Source: Actinospica sp035493475 (GTDB lineage: Bacteria; Actinomycetota; Actinomycetes; Streptomycetales; Catenulisporaceae). Taken from it: a stretch of 64,000 nt of DNA. This document shows positions 42,395 to 50,607 of this stretch, in pieces (within the stretch, counting starts at the first letter, position 1; every line of letters starts with the position of its first letter). The stretch spans positions 54,412 through 118,411 of the forward strand of contig DATJIF010000201.1 of the NCBI GenBank assembly GCA_035493475.1, read 5' to 3'. Both the position numbers and the translations under genes were made by a program. Under the pieces are notes generated by a model. The model made no database searches. It was not told the origin of the DNA and was given only the letters and a program-made list of their open reading frames with translations.

Positions 42395-42725
42395 CGAGCA
42401 TTTCCTTGATCAACGGCAGGACGTCTTCGACGTTCTCGGCGGTGACCTCCAGCCGGTCCTTGCCGCGGCGGACCTTCAGCGTGAAGCCGGGGCCGCGGGA
42501 GCCGACCAGATCCCTGATGATCTGCAGGAGCACGGTCACGGCGCCGCCGGAGCAGGCCACCGTCAGCAAGTCGATCATCGAGCCCTGGTCGCCCGGCTCG
42601 AGGGCTTCCTGTGCCGGGCGCACCACGATTCCGGGCACTCCGCGCAGTTCGCTGTACGTCGCGTCGAGATCGTCCGGGTCTCCAGCCCCGATGGTGATCG
42701 AACCGTCCCCGCTCGCGTGCGTCAT
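42378..42725 (-). CDS. Effector-associated constant component 1 (EACC1)
   Basis: A 115-residue protein of the EACC1 type: an N-terminal strand-turn (LDATYSELRGVPGI), a membrane-helix-like or helical middle (SMIDLLTVACSGGAVTVLLQ) and a C-terminal GFTLKVRRGKDRLEV plus VEDVLPLIKEML. EACC1 proteins accompany caspase/trypsin-type effectors in NTP-dependent conflict systems described by the Aravind group. ATG at 42725 is preferred over the GTG at 42737, which lies too close to its GGGAGG. It is first in the operon and overlaps the caspase gene. Confidence 0.82.
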   Translation of the reverse strand: MTHASGDGSITIGAGDPDDLDATYSELRGVPGIVVRPAQEALEPGDQGSMIDLLTVACSGGAVTVLLQIIRDLVGSRGPGFTLKVRRGKDRLEVTAENVEDVLPLIKEMLDGSDS

Positions 42726-42995
42726 CTCGCGCGTCACCCCTCCCTGGAAATGGGCGAGGTCGTCATCGAAGAACCACCCCGCCCGAGTGCCTGTCCCGAA
42801 CGGATATCGTTCCAGGAAACGGTCTCGCGCGCAGGCCGTGGCCGAACCTCATCGGGTCTGAGACGGCAGCCAAGCGAACTCGTCCTGGCGGTACACGCAC
42901 GCCGGTTCACGACCGGGCCAGAGCGAGAGCCGCCCGGGCCAGGCCTGTCAGAGCCGGTAGTCGTCGGGGCCGGTCGTTGAAGGGCTGTTGTTCGC

Positions 42996-43001
42996 TACGC
43001 T
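42996..43001 (+). promoter_or_regulatory. Leaderless-promoter -10 box
   Basis: TACGCT ends 6 nt before the ATG at 43008, with no ribosome site in the gap. Confidence 0.6.
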
Positions 43002-43007
43002 GCGTGT

Positions 43008-45209
43008 ATGACGTGGCGGCTTGCGCACTTCGTTCCCCATGTGGAGGAGCCGGTGCGGTGCGTCGACGCCCACGTCGAGGTGGTCGGTTCGGTGGCGCGC
43101 GTGCGGATCACCGTACGCGATCCCGATCTTGCCGAGGGGTCGGTCCCGGTTCCGGATGCGCCGGGCCACCAGGTTGCGCTGGTGCTGCCGGATCCGGGGG
43201 AGCTGGATTTCTCCGAGAGCGATCCTGGGCTTCGCGATGGGTATCGTGCCGCCCGGCAGCTCGTGACGGGCGGCACGGCGCAGCTGCGGGTGGTGTTCGT
43301 GGCCGCGGGCGACCCGTATGAGAGGCTTGACGAGGTCTTCTCCGACCTCGATCTCGCCGTCGGCGTGGTGACCGGCGACGGGTTGTGTGTGCTCGGGGCG
43401 AGGGATGATTACGCCGGGTGGGGGACCGGGCGGATCTTCACCCTGGTGGTACCGGAGTCGGTGCCCGTGCGGTCGTGGTGGCTGGTGCCTTCGGTCCTTA
43501 AAGTGCTGCTGCTGGATTCCTACCGTGCCGCCAGCCAGGACGGCGGCCCGGTCGTCGCGGGGGTGCACGAGCTTCCGGATCTGCCGACGGTAATCGACGC
43601 CGAGATTGACGGGGAGGTTTACCGGCTCGAACTGCTGCAGGTGCGTGCGGGGCACTGGCCGATGCGGCCGGTGCACGCGATCGACGCACGAACCGCGAAG
43701 TTCGCCGAGGCCTGGGAGGCGTACTTCCCGAGGCTGCGCTGCCCGATCGGCTGGCTGCAGGAGGAGATGCAGGGGCGCGATCCGGATCCCGGGCGTGTGC
43801 CGCCCCCGCCGATCCGTATGACCGGCGAGCAGCGGTTGAAGTTCGTCGAGATGTGGCACATGGTGTGGCCCGAGCCCGCCGGGCTGCGCGCCTTCGCCGA
43901 CCGGCCCGGTTGGCAGCGCGCCGTGGAGACGGCCGAGTCCCTGCTGGTGGCTGGTGCTGGCGGGTGGAACGGTGAGGTGGAGCTGGTCCACCGAGCGGCC
44001 CGTCGCCGCTGGTGCGAGAACGCGGAGCCGGTGGTCACGCTCGCCGCCGCGGCGCTCTACAAGGCCGCCCGCGCCACGGGCGTGGCGATCGAGCAGGTCG
44101 CGCTCTGCCAGGCCGCGCGGCTGCTGGCCTTCGACGAGGTCGCCGCTCTGCCCGAGGGCCTTCCGTTCGACTCCGTGCTCGCGATGCGGCTGCGCCGCCC
44201 GCATCCGGACAGCGTCGGGTCCGGTGAACTGCGCCTCGCCCGGCTGCGCGCGCTGCGGCTGCTCTCGTGCCCGCACCCGGGCGCCGCGCAGGCCGGAGCC
44301 GATTGTGTCAGCGCGCGTGAGCGCATCGGCCATGGTGGCGCAGGGTTCGGGTGGGAGGTGGTGGTCGCCGAGCGGATCACCGATCTCACCGAGGACGGGG
44401 TCGATGAGTGGGTGTGCGAGATGTGCGGCGCGCAGCGGACGTGGATGCTCGCCCGCCCGGCCCGCGCCTGGTGGTGGCTGTGGGTCCTGTGCCGCTGCGG
44501 TGACGCGGCACCGGCCGAGCTGCGCCCGGGAATCGAGGTGGCCGGGATCTCCTGGTCGTCCTTCACACCGGCGGAGTTCGAGCGCTTCGCGAAGTCCGCC
44601 GGATTCGGCCGACTCGCACCGTGGACGGACCCGAAGCCGCGACCGACGCCGGAGTTGGCCGGCGACCTCGACCGGTTACTTCCCGCCATGATGGACGGCG
44701 GCACGCCCGACTGGCGCGACGCGGTACGCACCGCGGCTCGTGAGCTTGCCGAGCGCGCCGATGAGCCCGCGGTGTCACGCGCCGGCGACCACCGGATCGT
44801 CGGGTGGGAGATCGAGCGCGTGTTGGCCTTGGCCGCGCTCACGCTCTACGCGCTGGCGGAGAGTGGATTGCCGCCGCGCGGCTTCGAGGTGCGCCGCGCC
44901 CTCGCGGCCGGGCCGGAGCGGCAGTTCGCGATGATCGCGGCCGCCGTCACCGACACCGCGACGAAGCCCGGGCACCGAGCTAGGTCTCTGGAGGACGAAC
45001 CTCGGCCCGGCGCGTGGCCGCGCCATGGATGGCGCGATCCGTCAGCCGCGCCGATCGACCCGATCCCCGCAGCCTGGGCCTTGCTCACGCGCGAACCGGG
45101 CACGCACCGGCTCGACCACACAGTGCTCGGCGGAGTGTCCTACGCCGAGGCGGGATCCTTCCGTCATGCCTACCGGCTGCTGTCCGACCTGCTCGGCCTC
45201 GGAGGTTGA
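43008..45209 (+). CDS. Large uncharacterised protein, FVPH-domain family with zinc ribbon
   Basis: A 733-residue protein. Residues 1-275 align with the 292-aa protein at 50608: both have a DFVPH/HFVPH start, a GVHELPD motif, a GRVPPPP motif near the end, and an (I/F)xMT(G/E) segment. The middle and C-terminal parts are Ala/Arg-rich helices with a CEMC...LCRCGD pair of CxxC-like knuckles near residue 470, possibly a zinc ribbon. No known catalytic motif. Probably leaderless. It diverges from the EACC1 operon and may share its regulation. Confidence 0.75.
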   Translation: MTWRLAHFVPHVEEPVRCVDAHVEVVGSVARVRITVRDPDLAEGSVPVPDAPGHQVALVLPDPGELDFSESDPGLRDGYRAARQLVTGGTAQLRVVFVAAGDPYERLDEVFSDLDLAVGVVTGDGLCVLGARDDYAGWGTGRIFTLVVPESVPVRSWWLVPSVLKVLLLDSYRAASQDGGPVVAGVHELPDLPTVIDAEIDGEVYRLELLQVRAGHWPMRPVHAIDARTAKFAEAWEAYFPRLRCPIGWLQEEMQGRDPDPGRVPPPPIRMTGEQRLKFVEMWHMVWPEPAGLRAFADRPGWQRAVETAESLLVAGAGGWNGEVELVHRAARRRWCENAEPVVTLAAAALYKAARATGVAIEQVALCQAARLLAFDEVAALPEGLPFDSVLAMRLRRPHPDSVGSGELRLARLRALRLLSCPHPGAAQAGADCVSARERIGHGGAGFGWEVVVAERITDLTEDGVDEWVCEMCGAQRTWMLARPARAWWWLWVLCRCGDAAPAELRPGIEVAGISWSSFTPAEFERFAKSAGFGRLAPWTDPKPRPTPELAGDLDRLLPAMMDGGTPDWRDAVRTAARELAERADEPAVSRAGDHRIVGWEIERVLALAALTLYALAESGLPPRGFEVRRALAAGPERQFAMIAAAVTDTATKPGHRARSLEDEPRPGAWPRHGWRDPSAAPIDPIPAAWALLTREPGTHRLDHTVLGGVSYAEAGSFRHAYRLLSDLLGLGG

Positions 45210-45285
45210 GCAAGCCATCAGGACGTGTCCGGCCCGTCGCGGCACCCGATCAGCGCGCGGGCAGTCGACCGCCGCCGATCCCCGC

Positions 45286-45291
45286 TACCCT
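45286..45291 (+). promoter_or_regulatory. Leaderless-promoter -10 box
   Basis: TACCCT ends 6 nt before the ATG at 45298. Confidence 0.55.
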
Positions 45292-45297
45292 GACAGG

Positions 45298-45597
45298 ATG
45301 CTGCAACTGCGCCAGGTCGCGGTGATCCGCCGCTACCACCCCATCGCCCCCGACGGCGACCCGCACCTGACTGGCCAGAGGCCCACCTACCGGCGGCTGC
45401 TGGTGGATTACGAGCTCGCCCCCAGGCTGCTGAACTGCGGCGCGAGCGGGCACCTACAGGCCGCCGCAGCTGCGTGCGCCGCATCCGAGCAACGCGGCCT
45501 TCCGATCGATCGGCCCGGCCAGGACGGCTACCGCGATCACGGCGAGCCGGATCCCGATCACGCCCCGGCGATCTCGACGGTGGGCGGTGCACGATGA
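45298..45597 (+). CDS. Free-standing homologue of the NUDIX C-terminal tail
   Basis: A 99-residue protein that aligns along most of its length with the last 90 residues of the NDT-NUDIX protein at 27.7 kb. Shared landmarks are PIAPDxDPxLT, RPxYRRxL, APRLL, DRPxxDxYRDHG and a Pro-Asp tail. No NUDIX box is present, so this is the tail domain alone. It is coupled to a histidine phosphatase gene (ATGA), as is the 49-aa relative at 23.7 kb. It may be a binding module used in cis or trans. Confidence 0.68.
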   Translation: MLQLRQVAVIRRYHPIAPDGDPHLTGQRPTYRRLLVDYELAPRLLNCGASGHLQAAAAACAASEQRGLPIDRPGQDGYRDHGEPDPDHAPAISTVGGAR

Positions 45598-46271
45598 ATG
45601 CCGTGACGCGGGTGACGATCGTGCGCCACGGCGAGGCGGTGGTCAACACCGAGCGGGGCATCGCCGCCGCGGACTGCAAGGGGCTGACCGGTCGCGGCCG
45701 GGGCCAGGTTGAGTACACCGCGATGCACCTGGCCCAGTTAGCAGTCGCGGAGGGCGGGTTCGACGTGCTCTACGCCTCTCCGCGGCGGCGCTGTGTGGAG
45801 AGCGCGGAGCCGATCGCGAAGGCGCTGAACCTGGAGGTGGTCTTCGCACCGGAGTTGCGCTCGCTCGATCACGGCCCGGGTGACCCTTGGGATCCCGCCT
45901 CGAACGCGATCGGCACCATCCCGCCGCTGGCCCCGGAAGCCGCGCCGCTGACCGGTAGTGAGAGCTGGGCGAGCTACCGGTCGCGTGCCGGCGGATTCCT
46001 CGCCGGCCTGCCGGGCAGGCACCCGGGCGCGAACATCCTTATCATCGCGCACGCCGAAACCCAGGACGCGGCCATCGCCGCGTACTTCGGACTCGGCCCC
46101 GATTCCGGTGCACGCGCCTACCAGATCACCTGGCACACCGGGATAAGCCGCTGGCGCCACCACCGCCAGTCGTGGCCGGGCGCCTACGAAGGCGGGGCGT
46201 GGGCGCTTCTCGCGCACAACGACGTGCGGCACCTGCACGGCACGGGGCTGGCCCCGAACGAGTCGTACTGA
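45594..46271 (+). CDS. Histidine phosphatase family protein, intact active site
   Basis: A 225-residue protein with IVRHGEAV (phospho-accepting His), SPRRRCVESAEPIA (Arg of the phosphate pocket), ELRSLDHGPGDPWDP and IIAHAETQ (second His). It is a close paralogue of the degenerate protein at 23.9 kb, from which it differs in keeping the RHG His. Likely a small-molecule phosphatase or mutase. Coupled to the NUDIX-tail gene, so the pair may act on the same nucleotide-derived compound. Confidence 0.88.
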   Translation: MNAVTRVTIVRHGEAVVNTERGIAAADCKGLTGRGRGQVEYTAMHLAQLAVAEGGFDVLYASPRRRCVESAEPIAKALNLEVVFAPELRSLDHGPGDPWDPASNAIGTIPPLAPEAAPLTGSESWASYRSRAGGFLAGLPGRHPGANILIIAHAETQDAAIAAYFGLGPDSGARAYQITWHTGISRWRHHRQSWPGAYEGGAWALLAHNDVRHLHGTGLAPNESY

Positions 46272-46745
46272 CCGCGTACCGGCGCACCACACGGCCGAAA
46301 CAACACACTGCGATCGAGCCGCAGGGCCCCGTGGAGAACATCCGGGGAGGGCGGACGAGTACGGACGTTGCCGCCCCGGGATACCCGGCCGCCGCGGCGG
46401 ACTGGAACCCGACGAGCGGATCAGCCACGCCGAAGTCAAAGCACCGCGCTAGCGCCCGCGGCTGCCGACCAGAGGCTGCTCCGCGCTCCTCCTGCCGCTG
46501 CATCCAGTCGCTACGGAATCGCATACGAGCGAGAGATGGACGGATCGACCTGGGCAGCCCATGGAGCAATCGGCGACGGTCTTCAGGCGAGCGCGTCCCG
46601 CCCACAGCCTAGAACGGGTTTCGAGGACCTCGATGCGGTAGGCCCGGATCGCGATGCCCCGCCCGTGAACGACTGCGATTCGCCTGCCTGTGCATCGGGT
46701 AGCGTCGGGTTGACCACGTTCGAGACAGACTACGAGGGGGAGCGA
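46272..46745. other. Intergenic region without a supported gene
   Basis: 474 bases with only Arg-rich shadow frames on both strands. TTGACC near 46709 and TACGAG about 15 bases later could be a weak promoter for the gene at 46746. Confidence 0.4.
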
Positions 46746-47048
46746 ATGCCCGCGGAATCGATCGTGCTGGCGGATGGCGACGAGCTGCTTCGGCGGCTTG
46801 AAGCCAACAACGGCGGCGGCAGTCTGACGATGTTCCTGCCGTGCCTTCCGAGGCTCGCCGGGCAGAGCTGCACACCTCAAGCGCTTGTCATGGAGTTGAC
46901 ACTCGCCGTGGCCACCTACGCCGGTGGGGACAAGGACGCCAGCAAGGCCGGGTTTCTCGCGATGCCGCTGGTGATCGACGCGCTGATCGACGACGAGCAG
47001 GCGCGTAACGAGGTGAAAGCCCACCTCCGGACGGCGCTCAAGCCGTAG
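46746..47048 (+). CDS. Small uncharacterised protein, 100 aa
   Basis: ATG preceded by GGGGGAGCG. Contains DGDELLRRLEANNGGGS, then MFLPCLPRLAGQSC, then a C-terminal helix ending VKAHLRTALKP. No motif recognised. It lies upstream of a HEAGH-type protease gene in the same direction and may be functionally linked to it. Confidence 0.6.
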   Translation: MPAESIVLADGDELLRRLEANNGGGSLTMFLPCLPRLAGQSCTPQALVMELTLAVATYAGGDKDASKAGFLAMPLVIDALIDDEQARNEVKAHLRTALKP

Positions 47049-47179
47049 CGCTCGCGCCATGTGCGGCTTTCGAAGGCGAGCCGCCGGGTGCGCCGCCTGC
47101 ACGCGACCGATCCACGCGGCATGCACCCGAAGCCCCTGGCGCCGAATTGTTCGTGGGCGGAGAAGGAAGAGAGCTGGTC

Positions 47180-47923
47180 GTGTCGGATATTCAGGTGCGG
47201 GTACGCCCGGACCACGGCGCCGTCGCGGTGTTCACCGCGCTGTGGCGGCTGGTCGGCAACGGCGAACACGAGAACTGCCCGGTTGTGGCCGCGGACGAAC
47301 TCGCCGCGGAGATCTCCGCGGGCGCGGTGCGCATCAGCCTGAACGAGCAGCAGATCCGCGTGATGGCGGCCTTCCACGAGGCCGGGCACGGGGTGTGCTA
47401 CCGGATCCTCGGCGTGCCGGTGGCGCGGGTGGATCTGGCAGGGCCCGAACACGGCGCGAGCGGCCGGACACGATACCCCGACGGCGCCGACGGCCAGTAC
47501 CTGCCGTACTGGGTCGCTGGGCATCTCGCTGGCGGCGTGGCCGCCGAACTCCACCTTGAGCGCGAAGGCCTCGATACGGCCGGAAACCGCATCGTGTCCG
47601 ATCTGCAGTGCGCTCTCGATCACCAACGCCTGCTCGAGTTGCGCTCCCCGGTGCGCCTCGCGTTCTACTACGGGCCCTGTGATCCGCTGCCGTGGAACGT
47701 GCCGACCGCGCACGTCGCGATCGACGGGATGCGCGCGGCCACTCGTCTTCTGCTGCAGCGCGCATGGCCGGCCGTCGTTGCTCTCGCCGAACACCTGCTC
47801 GTCCACGGCAGCGCCGACGCCGATGTGCTCGACGCGCTGCACGAGGCCGCCTTCAGTGAACAGGAGATCCACGCCATCCTCGCCGCGGGCATGAGCGGGC
47901 AGACTCTCCCGCGGATCGCCTGA
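47180..47923 (+). CDS. Standalone M41-like (HEAGH) metalloprotease domain protein
   Basis: A 247-residue protein with AAFHEAGHGVCYRILG (HExxH zinc motif in the FtsH/M41 style), YWVAGHLAGGVAAELHL, which corresponds to FtsH GGRAAEEL, and VSDLQCALDHQR, where the Asp matches the third zinc ligand of FtsH (NDLxxAT). There is no AAA+ ATPase or membrane segment. GTG at 47180 is preferred; longer starts (47147, 47153) lack support. A second such gene is at 49750. Substrate and activator unknown. Confidence 0.72.
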   Translation: MSDIQVRVRPDHGAVAVFTALWRLVGNGEHENCPVVAADELAAEISAGAVRISLNEQQIRVMAAFHEAGHGVCYRILGVPVARVDLAGPEHGASGRTRYPDGADGQYLPYWVAGHLAGGVAAELHLEREGLDTAGNRIVSDLQCALDHQRLLELRSPVRLAFYYGPCDPLPWNVPTAHVAIDGMRAATRLLLQRAWPAVVALAEHLLVHGSADADVLDALHEAAFSEQEIHAILAAGMSGQTLPRIA

Positions 47924-47995
47924 ACGAGCCCTGCCAGGCCAGACGTCGGCGATCCCAACCGGATCGCAGGCGCCGGTGGCTGGCAGGGCCGTGGG

Positions 47996-48322
47996 TTACT
48001 CGACGCCGGAGGCTTGGAATCGCTCCCACAACTCGCGGGCCCGGGCCCGGTTCGCTTTGCTGAGCGCCGGTTCGGTGGACATGTCGTGGACGAATACACC
48101 AAGTTCCATCACCAGTTGCATCATCTTCTTCGCGGTATCCTCGCGCTGCTCAGCGGGTGAGGCGTCGAACCTGCTGAAGTTCGTCACCTCTCCAGCGGGC
48201 AGTTCGTCGAGGAACTCGGCGATCTCCGCCTGGAGCGGCGAATCGGGAATGTAGTTCTGTCCATCTCCTCGGACATTTCGCTCCCTCGAGTTCTCATGCG
48301 CCGTGCCCTCCAGGGCCTTCAC
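47996..48322 (-). CDS. Small uncharacterised protein, 108 aa
   Basis: Helical protein with PLQAEIAEFLDELPAGEVTNF, then AEQREDTAKKMMQLVMELGVF and ALSKANRARARELWERF. GTG at 48322 is chosen because TACGCT lies 6 nt upstream, typical of a leaderless message. Convergent with the protease gene. No family recognised. Confidence 0.6.
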   Translation of the reverse strand: MKALEGTAHENSRERNVRGDGQNYIPDSPLQAEIAEFLDELPAGEVTNFSRFDASPAEQREDTAKKMMQLVMELGVFVHDMSTEPALSKANRARARELWERFQASGVE

Positions 48323-48328
48323 GGTCAC

Positions 48329-48334
48329 AGCGTA
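48329..48334 (-). promoter_or_regulatory. Leaderless-promoter -10 box
   Basis: TACGCT on the minus strand, 6 nt before the GTG at 48322. Confidence 0.55.
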
Positions 48335-48423
48335 TCCGTGCACGTCGGACGCCGACCAGCACGGACACACCCCGCCCGCCCCGCGCGAGCGCCGCCGCTG
48401 CGGGCCTTACCAGCCAGCCGAAC

Positions 48424-48636
48424 TTGAGCCCGTTCATCAAGAACCCGGCCGCCGACCCGGTACTGCCCGTCTCTACCTCGGCGGCGATGTCGGCGCCGCG
48501 CGAAGGCCGGCCCGTCGACCCTGCCGAGTCTCCGCGGCTGCGGTTGCTGGTGGACCGGATGCTGCCCGCCGCGGCCGCCGCGCGGCGGCTGGTCGGAGAA
48601 GAACCTGACGGCGCCTCGACGTCGGCCTCGACCTGA
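48424..48636 (+). CDS. Possible small ORF, 70 aa
   Basis: TTG-started frame (SPFIKNPAADPVLPVS, then RLRLLVDRMLPAAAAARRL). Codon pattern is acceptable but there is no ribosome site. The stretch 48323-48686 otherwise holds nothing recognisable. Confidence 0.3.
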   Translation: MSPFIKNPAADPVLPVSTSAAMSAPREGRPVDPAESPRLRLLVDRMLPAAAAARRLVGEEPDGASTSAST

Positions 48637-48686
48637 TCGGGCGACCTTGGCGCAGGCCGCCTGGCCGGGCCCCGCGGTCTGGCCGT

Positions 48687-49424
48687 CTACCAGTTGCTGG
48701 CGGTCCTGATCATCTCGTGCAGCTCTCCGGCGCGGGAGAGCGGGTCTTCTTCGACGTACTCAAGGCAGGTGTAGACGACGTTGAGCAGGTCCTCGAAGGT
48801 GCGGTCGAGGTCCTCGCTGAACTCCGCCATTCCTGACTCGATGTGCTCGCGCACCATCCCGAGGCGGTCGATCGCCCTGGCGGTGCGTGGAGAGAGCTCG
48901 ACGAGCTCGCCGCGGTGATCGGCGATGATGTCGAGTTGGCCGAGGCGGTATTGAAGGCGGGAGTGTAGGTGCCGTGCGTGTTCTGATTCGAGTTGCGTGA
49001 CCCGGCGCATGATCTGGCTGATGCCGGTGCCGCTGTACGATTCGAAGTAGGCGAGGATCGCCGCCGGCGGTTTGCGCCGGTAGCGGGAGAACACCCGGCT
49101 GTCGCCGAGCCGCGAGCCGGCCTCGGAGGAGTTGCAGCTGCCGCACAGCAGGCCGCGCACCAGACCCGTCCAGTGGTCGTGATCCACGACCAGTTCCTCT
49201 TCGTCCGCGCACACGGCGCAGCGCCCGTCGTGGAACGCGACGAACCGGAAGACCGCGCGCGCATCGCCGGACAGCAGCCGCCGCGCCCTGCGGTCGAACT
49301 GCGGATCGTAGGCGAGGATTAAGGGGTGCTGCTCCAGGGATCCGAGCAGTTCGTCGCTCGCATCGTGTAGTTCGGGTATGCGCCATGACCAGCAGGCAGG
49401 CTCGGCGTCCTCGTCCACGACCAT
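48687..49424 (-). CDS. Recombination endonuclease VII-type HNH nuclease
   Basis: A 245-residue protein. Residues 60-115 carry the endonuclease VII/HNH pattern: RCAVCADEEELVVDHDHWTG followed by GLLCGSCNSSEG-like sequence, with two CxxC knuckles binding structural zinc around the DHDH catalytic strand. The C-terminal 120 residues are helical and unassigned. ATG at 49424, not the longer frame, because a GGGAG-type ribosome site lies upstream. Such nucleases are common in actinomycete accessory DNA and may act on branched or foreign DNA. Confidence 0.82.
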   Translation of the reverse strand: MVVDEDAEPACWSWRIPELHDASDELLGSLEQHPLILAYDPQFDRRARRLLSGDARAVFRFVAFHDGRCAVCADEEELVVDHDHWTGLVRGLLCGSCNSSEAGSRLGDSRVFSRYRRKPPAAILAYFESYSGTGISQIMRRVTQLESEHARHLHSRLQYRLGQLDIIADHRGELVELSPRTARAIDRLGMVREHIESGMAEFSEDLDRTFEDLLNVVYTCLEYVEEDPLSRAGELHEMIRTASNW

Positions 49425-49749
49425 CCTGCGTAATCTCCCTCGACTCGTGCACCGGACGCGGCAGCATCGAACGGTAGCCGCCTCAGACGACATGGCATGC
49501 GCCGCGCAGAACCGGGCGCCGGGCGATCGCTGCTAGCGGTACCGCCCGGCCGTGCTCGCGGAACCGCGGATCACCTGCCCGCGCGTGCGCGTGCGGCCCG
49601 GTACGTCGGCCGCTAGCGGCGTGCCCGCGGCAACGTTCAGCATCCTGTGAGAAGAGTGCCGCTATGGCGCGCCCTCGCGCCGGTGGGGCGGGTTTCGGCT
49701 GGGGCCGGCTGCTGGCAGGGGAAGCCGGGTGCGTGCGACGATGGCCGCT
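49425..49749. other. Intergenic region, divergent promoters
   Basis: 325 bases between divergent genes. GCTAGCGGTAC (about 49533) and a partly complementary stretch ending CCGCTAGC (about 49615) suggest an imperfect inverted repeat. No gene seen. Confidence 0.4.
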
Positions 49750-50451
49750 GTGACGGATATCGGGCAGGCAGCGACGGGATCCGTGCGGGTGCTGGGGGAG
49801 GGCTGGGTCGAGGCGAATCTAGACGACGGGAGGCGGTTTCCGGTCTACCGGCCGCCTACGGCCGAGGGCATGGTGACCGAGGCCGATCTGCACGACGGGA
49901 TGAGCGCGGCTCAGCTGCGGATGCTGGCGGCTTACCACGAGGCCGGACATGCCTTCGTGATGCACGTCTTGAAGGTGCCGGTCGCCGAGATCCGGCTGTA
50001 CCTGGACGGGGACGGGTTCAAGGCGCGGGAGGTGGCCGGGCGCCGTGGGGCGGGGCACACCCGGATCGCCGGGCCGGAGGGGTACACCGCCGAGATCGGA
50101 ACGTTGGCGATGGTGTTGTTGGCCGGGCAGGTCGCCTCGGCGCTCTGGCTCGAGCGCTGCGGGGAGCTGACGGAGATGCGGCGGCTGTTCACCCAGAAGC
50201 TGGCGGCCGGCGACCACGAGAGCCTGCTCGCCATCGACGCCGATGTGGCGGTGGCCTACCTCTACGGCCGCGCCGACGCCCCTGCGGACTGGCAGGGTAC
50301 GACGATCCGCATCGACAACACGGAGATCACCGTACGGGGGATGCTCACGGCCGGGTGGAACCTGGTCGAGGCCCTGGCCGCGATCGTCGCGCGCGAAGGC
50401 GGAGCGGACGCGGAGACGATCACACGGGTGTTTTCCGGGCAGGGCGCGTGA
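49750..50451 (+). CDS. Second HEAGH (M41-like) metalloprotease domain protein
   Basis: A 233-residue protein with MLAAYHEAGHAFVMHVLKVP (HExxH), a LAGQVASALWLERCG segment in the place of FtsH GGRAAEEL and an AAGDHESLLAID region that could give the third zinc ligand. It is related to the protein at 47180, but the sequences match mainly around these motifs. GTG at 49750 is preferred; a GACGAT hexamer 7 nt upstream may be its -10 box. An N-terminal 60-residue part is unassigned. Confidence 0.7.
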   Translation: MTDIGQAATGSVRVLGEGWVEANLDDGRRFPVYRPPTAEGMVTEADLHDGMSAAQLRMLAAYHEAGHAFVMHVLKVPVAEIRLYLDGDGFKAREVAGRRGAGHTRIAGPEGYTAEIGTLAMVLLAGQVASALWLERCGELTEMRRLFTQKLAAGDHESLLAIDADVAVAYLYGRADAPADWQGTTIRIDNTEITVRGMLTAGWNLVEALAAIVAREGGADAETITRVFSGQGA

Positions 50452-50595
50452 CCGGTGCCGCGCCGCACGGCGGTCGCGGGTGTGGGCCGCGCGCCGTCCG
50501 AGATCCCGGCGGTCGGCGACGGCCAGGAGCCTGCGCGCCTGCCGTGACGCGGCCGTGCGCGCGGGCACGGCGGGCCGTTGGGACGTGCGGATTGC

Positions 50596-50601
50596 TAGGC
50601 T
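50596..50601 (+). promoter_or_regulatory. Leaderless-promoter -10 box
   Basis: TAGGCT ends 6 nt before the GTG at 50608. Confidence 0.6.
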
Positions 50602-50607
50602 CGGCGG

